64,000 nucleotides of DNA from Deefgea chitinilytica. Lineage in GTDB: Bacteria > Pseudomonadota > Gammaproteobacteria > Burkholderiales > Chitinibacteraceae. Of this stretch, positions 61,409 through 64,000 are shown in pieces. The notes under the pieces are model-generated. The model made no database searches. It was given only the letters and a program-made list of their open reading frames with translations, and had not been told where the DNA came from. The stretch lies in contig NZ_WOFE01000008.1 of NCBI RefSeq assembly GCF_016881405.1, positions 62,001-126,000 of the forward strand, read 5' to 3'. Numbering within the stretch: the stretch's first letter is position 1; each line of letters opens with the position of its first letter. The position numbers and the translations under genes were made by a program.

Positions 61409-61904
61409 AGTTATCATTAACCGCGAAGTGGTTGAAAATCGTTGGACTCGCGTCGTTGCTAATGAAGACGGCGTGGTATCTGTTCCTAGTGAAGGCGCAG
61501 TGCTGGTTCCGTATCAATACTGGCTGAATAATCAAGCAGAGCTCGCAGGACGCGAAGTCGCCGTATGCTTCGCGCCGGACGATGAGCCAGAAAGCTTGCC
61601 AGTGGATCCGAATACTTTTGCGATGATTGCTTGTGATTTTCCGGCGTTCACTGATGGCCGTGGTTTCTCGATTGGCCGTTTGCTGCGTGAGCGCCACGGT
61701 TTTAAAGGCGAGTTGCGCGCGGTGGGAGATGTATTTAAAGATACCATCAATTATCTGTCGCGCTGTGGCTTTACCGCCTTTGATGTGCGTGCCGATAAAG
61801 ACATCGTTGAAGCGGCCAAAGGTTTGGATGACTTTACTGAGTTTTATCAGTCTAGCGTTGATCAACCGAATCCATTGTTCCGTCGGCGTGCAGTCGCGGC
61901 ATAA
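61401..61904 (+). CDS. DUF934 family protein, sulfite reductase partner
   Basis: 167 residues from ATG 61401 with GGAGA 8 nt upstream; a longer frame to 61266 is an overlap artefact inside cysI. The DUF934 core is present: VLVPYQYWLNNQAEL, FAMIACDFPAFTDGRGFSIGRLLRERHGFKGELRAVGDVFKDTINYLSRCGFTAFDVR and FTEFYQSSVDQPNPLFRRR. This family nearly always follows a CysI-type gene in betaproteobacteria and is thought to help sulfite reduction, but the mechanism is not known. It overlaps cysI by 8 nt and is closed by a terminator. Confidence 0.93.
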   Translation: MSKVIINREVVENRWTRVVANEDGVVSVPSEGAVLVPYQYWLNNQAELAGREVAVCFAPDDEPESLPVDPNTFAMIACDFPAFTDGRGFSIGRLLRERHGFKGELRAVGDVFKDTINYLSRCGFTAFDVRADKDIVEAAKGLDDFTEFYQSSVDQPNPLFRRRAVAA

Positions 61905-61929
61905 TACGTTTGAGTTGATTTGATTTCAC

Positions 61930-61960
61930 AAACACCCCAAGAAAATCTTGGGGTGTTTTG
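61930..61960 (+). terminator. Intrinsic terminator of cysI-DUF934
   Basis: A 13-bp stem AAACACCCCAAGA (61930-61942) / TCTTGGGGTGTTT (61946-61958), 3-nt loop, then TG and TTA. It is 26 bp past the DUF934 stop. Confidence 0.85.
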
Positions 61961-62005
61961 TTATGGGCTAAGTAGATATTGGCCTTGGTGAAAATACCTA
62001 TTGAT

Positions 62006-62023
62006 ATTTCATGTTGTTGTCAT
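62006..62023 (+). promoter_or_regulatory. Pho box, distal copy
   Basis: ATTTCAT (62006-62012), 4 nt, TTGTCAT (62017-62023): two 7-bp direct half-sites with 11-bp period. They match 5 and 6 of 7 bases of CTGTCAT, the PhoB half-site. It lies 121 bp before the phoX start. Confidence 0.5.
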
Positions 62024-62065
62024 TTTTTTGCTTCGAAGATTGAGCTTGGGAATTGATTCACTAAA

Positions 62066-62094
62066 CCGTCATTAAATTTGCATTGTCTTGTCAT
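62066..62094 (+). promoter_or_regulatory. Pho box, proximal triple half-site
   Basis: CCGTCAT (62066-62072), TTTGCAT (62077-62083), TTGTCAT (62088-62094), each 11 bp apart with 4-nt spacers. The outer half-sites match 6 of 7 bases of CTGTCAT, the middle one 4 of 7. It lies 50 bp before the start, where PhoB would activate; TTTAAA (62103-62108) follows at about -10. Confidence 0.65.
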
Positions 62095-62143
62095 ATTCGC
62101 TCTTTAAAGTGGCGCATCTTTTCACTAAGGCGATTAACGCGAA

Positions 62144-64000
62144 ATGTCTAAGTCTAATAATTTTAATGATGAAAACTCTAATACATCAGCTAACCCTACG
62201 TTTGATTCTATCTTAGAGCAGCGCTTGGTGAATCGTCGTGGTTTCTTGGGGATGAGTTTATCTGGGGCTGCTGTTTTGGGCGGCATGGGCTTGGGTTTGA
62301 GCGGCTGTTCTACTGGAGAGGTTGCTACTGCAGTTACTCCGACAGTATCGCCGAAAGTTACGCCAGTTTCATCGCTTACACCGACACCGACACCAACGCC
62401 AACTGCGAAACCTAATCTGATTGTGAGCCGTTTGGGGTTTGGTGCGGTAGCCAAGAATACGTTGGATCAGGTTACCATTCCTGCTGGATATAGCTATCAA
62501 GTGATTTATGCCTTGGGCGATCCGCTGAATGCTGCAACTGCGGCGTACAAAAATGATGGCACTGACGGAGATTTTGAGAGTCGTGCTGGCGATCATCATG
62601 ATGGTATGGAGTGGTTTGGTTTGGATGCGGCGGGTAAACCATCAAGCAGCGCTGCTGATCGTGGTTTATTAGCAATGAATCATGAGGCGACAACTCAAGA
62701 AGGCAGTGCTTTAAACTCATTCTTTGTTCATGCAAATGGTGGTACGAACAAGTTGCCTCGGCCAACGGCTGAGATCGATAAAGAAGTTGCGATTCATGGC
62801 TTGTCTGTGGTTGAAGTAAAAGCCAGTGGTGGCAAATGGGCGACGGTACCGGCATCTAACTTCAATCGCCGTGTTACGCCATTAACCGAGGTGGAGATCG
62901 CGGGCCCAGCGCGTGGTCATGCCTTAGTGAAAACCAAGTATTCCGTTGATGGTACTAAAACTCGCGGCACGATTAATAACTGTGGCTGCGGCAAATCTCC
63001 GTGGGGTACTTATTTATCGGGTGAAGAAAACTGGTCTGGTTATTTCTACCGTGTTGCTACTGATGATGCCACGCGTGGCGATAAGAGTGTGGTTTCACTG
63101 AAACGTTACGGTCGTAATGCGGGTGCTGCATCACGTCACGGTTGGGAAACAGGCGGTAGTGATGATAAATATGCGCGTTGGAATATTAGTAGGTTAGGTT
63201 CTTCAGCAGATGGTAGCGATGACTATCGTAATGAGATGAATGGTCAAGGTTATATCATCGAGATGGATGCTTACGATAAAACCAAAGCCCTTAAAAAACG
63301 TACTGCTTTAGGTCGTTTTGCGCACGAAAGCGCTGCGTTTGGCTTGCCTGTAGCTGGAAAACCGCTGACTGTCTACTTGGGCGATGACTCACGTAATGAA
63401 TATATGTATAAGTTCGTGTCAAAGGCGTTGTGGTCGGCTGCTGATGCAAATCCTACCGATCGGATGGCGGTCGGTGATAAATACCTGAACGATGGTACTT
63501 TGTATGTAGCTAAATTTAATGCAGATGGTACGGGCGAGTGGATTGAGTTATCGATGAATAATCCATCGATCAAAAACTACGCAGGCTACGCGTTTGCTGA
63601 CTTGGCGGATATTTGTGTTAATACGCGTCTTGCAGGCGATGCGGTCGGTGCAACGAAGATGGATCGGCCTGAATGGGGTGGTGTGCATCCAGTGACGGGT
63701 GATTATTACCAGACACTAACTAACAATAGTAACCGTCGCATTGAGCCAAGTAAAACAACAGAGTTAGTGCCAGATAGCGCTAATCCACGTTATTACGAAG
63801 ATGCTGATGGTAATAGAGGCAAAGGCAATCCGAACGGTCATATTTTGCGTACTAAAGAAGGTGCAAACGTTACCAGCTTTAACTGGGATGTGTACGTGTT
63901 TGGCGCAGAGGCTGACATGGATAAATCGACGATTAATCTCTCTAATCTGACCGATGATCAAGATATGTCTTCTCCAGATGGTTTGGCATTTAGTCAAAGC
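62144..64000 (+). CDS. phoX: PhoX family alkaline phosphatase, Tat-exported; C-terminus beyond window
   Basis: 619 residues are visible from ATG 62144. A cytoplasmic N-tail of about 31 residues ends in the twin-arginine motif NRRGFLGMS, followed by a hydrophobic stretch and LSGC, which could be a lipobox. A TPTPTPTP linker (about 82-90) follows. PhoX features are SRAGDHHDGMEWFGL, LLAMNHEATTQEG, INNCGCGKSPWGTYLSGEENW (near 286), PEWGGVHPVTGDYY. PhoX is a calcium/iron-dependent phosphatase that releases phosphate from esters in the periplasm or outside. Two Pho box matches upstream support PhoB control under phosphate limitation. The gene runs off the window. Confidence 0.94.
   Translation, partial: MSKSNNFNDENSNTSANPTFDSILEQRLVNRRGFLGMSLSGAAVLGGMGLGLSGCSTGEVATAVTPTVSPKVTPVSSLTPTPTPTPTAKPNLIVSRLGFGAVAKNTLDQVTIPAGYSYQVIYALGDPLNAATAAYKNDGTDGDFESRAGDHHDGMEWFGLDAAGKPSSSAADRGLLAMNHEATTQEGSALNSFFVHANGGTNKLPRPTAEIDKEVAIHGLSVVEVKASGGKWATVPASNFNRRVTPLTEVEIAGPARGHALVKTKYSVDGTKTRGTINNCGCGKSPWGTYLSGEENWSGYFYRVATDDATRGDKSVVSLKRYGRNAGAASRHGWETGGSDDKYARWNISRLGSSADGSDDYRNEMNGQGYIIEMDAYDKTKALKKRTALGRFAHESAAFGLPVAGKPLTVYLGDDSRNEYMYKFVSKALWSAADANPTDRMAVGDKYLNDGTLYVAKFNADGTGEWIELSMNNPSIKNYAGYAFADLADICVNTRLAGDAVGATKMDRPEWGGVHPVTGDYYQTLTNNSNRRIEPSKTTELVPDSANPRYYEDADGNRGKGNPNGHILRTKEGANVTSFNWDVYVFGAEADMDKSTINLSNLTDDQDMSSPDGLAFSQS

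Overview
The window comes from a Gram-negative betaproteobacterium, most likely Neisseriales near Chitinibacter/Deefgea. That placement is inference. It rests on a secreted GH18 chitinase with CBM5/12 chitin-binding modules, a proteasome-like protein of the BPH class (described from betaproteobacteria), the pilT-pilU pair beside yggS-proC-yggT, monofunctional RelA, and a sulfite reductase gene coupled to a DUF934 gene. No rRNA, tRNA, CRISPR array, complete prophage or recognisable transposase gene was seen. Most of the window is core chromosome.

Layout. 1-5.0 kb: signalling genes on the minus strand (a PAS sensor cut by the window edge, yidB, a PAS-GGDEF-EAL protein coupled to an HDOD protein). 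5.3-10.1 kb: a LOG-family gene and the DUF2339/DUF3999 membrane pair. 10.2-13.7 kb: the chitinase with a 616-bp upstream region holding palindromes, an unknown gene, and a candidate small structured RNA. 13.7-18.2 kb: gpmI-envC-ctpA. 18.4-24.0 kb: an ArsR regulator, then cutA-dsbD-tlpA and yggS-proC-yggT-DUF167, with fxsA divergent from cutA. 24.0-28.5 kb: pilT, pilU and fimV. 28.7-34.3 kb: a chemoreceptor, relA, a DUF2062 gene and a kinase-fold gene.

34.5-42.5 kb holds a 2377-residue Ser/Thr kinase-ATPase-histidine kinase hybrid, translationally coupled to a response-regulator diguanylate cyclase. Next to it is a 1065-residue acetoacetate-decarboxylase-like/flavoprotein fusion (42.6-45.8 kb). 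46-51.4 kb is housekeeping and stress: rsgA, a pterin dehydratase, an M48 protease, orn, then the overlapping trio pncC-BPH-hslO. 51.5-55 kb holds small or poorly known genes. 55.0-56.85 kb looks like accessory DNA: hairpin-rich repeats and an AT-rich OB-fold gene flanked by two related palindromic repeats. 56.8-64 kb has pepN, cysI-DUF934, and a PhoX phosphatase gene (cut by the right edge) behind two matches to the Pho box.

How the genes relate: several encode c-di-GMP or phosphorelay signalling (three to five proteins), type IV pilus retraction and polar organisation (pilT, pilU, fimV), chemotaxis, chitin degradation and phosphate scavenging. This fits a surface-attaching chitin degrader. 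The best leads for new biology are the candidate RNA at 13.5 kb, the decarboxylase-flavoprotein fusion, the BPH-Hsp33 operon, the chitinase operators and the repeat-flanked cassette.
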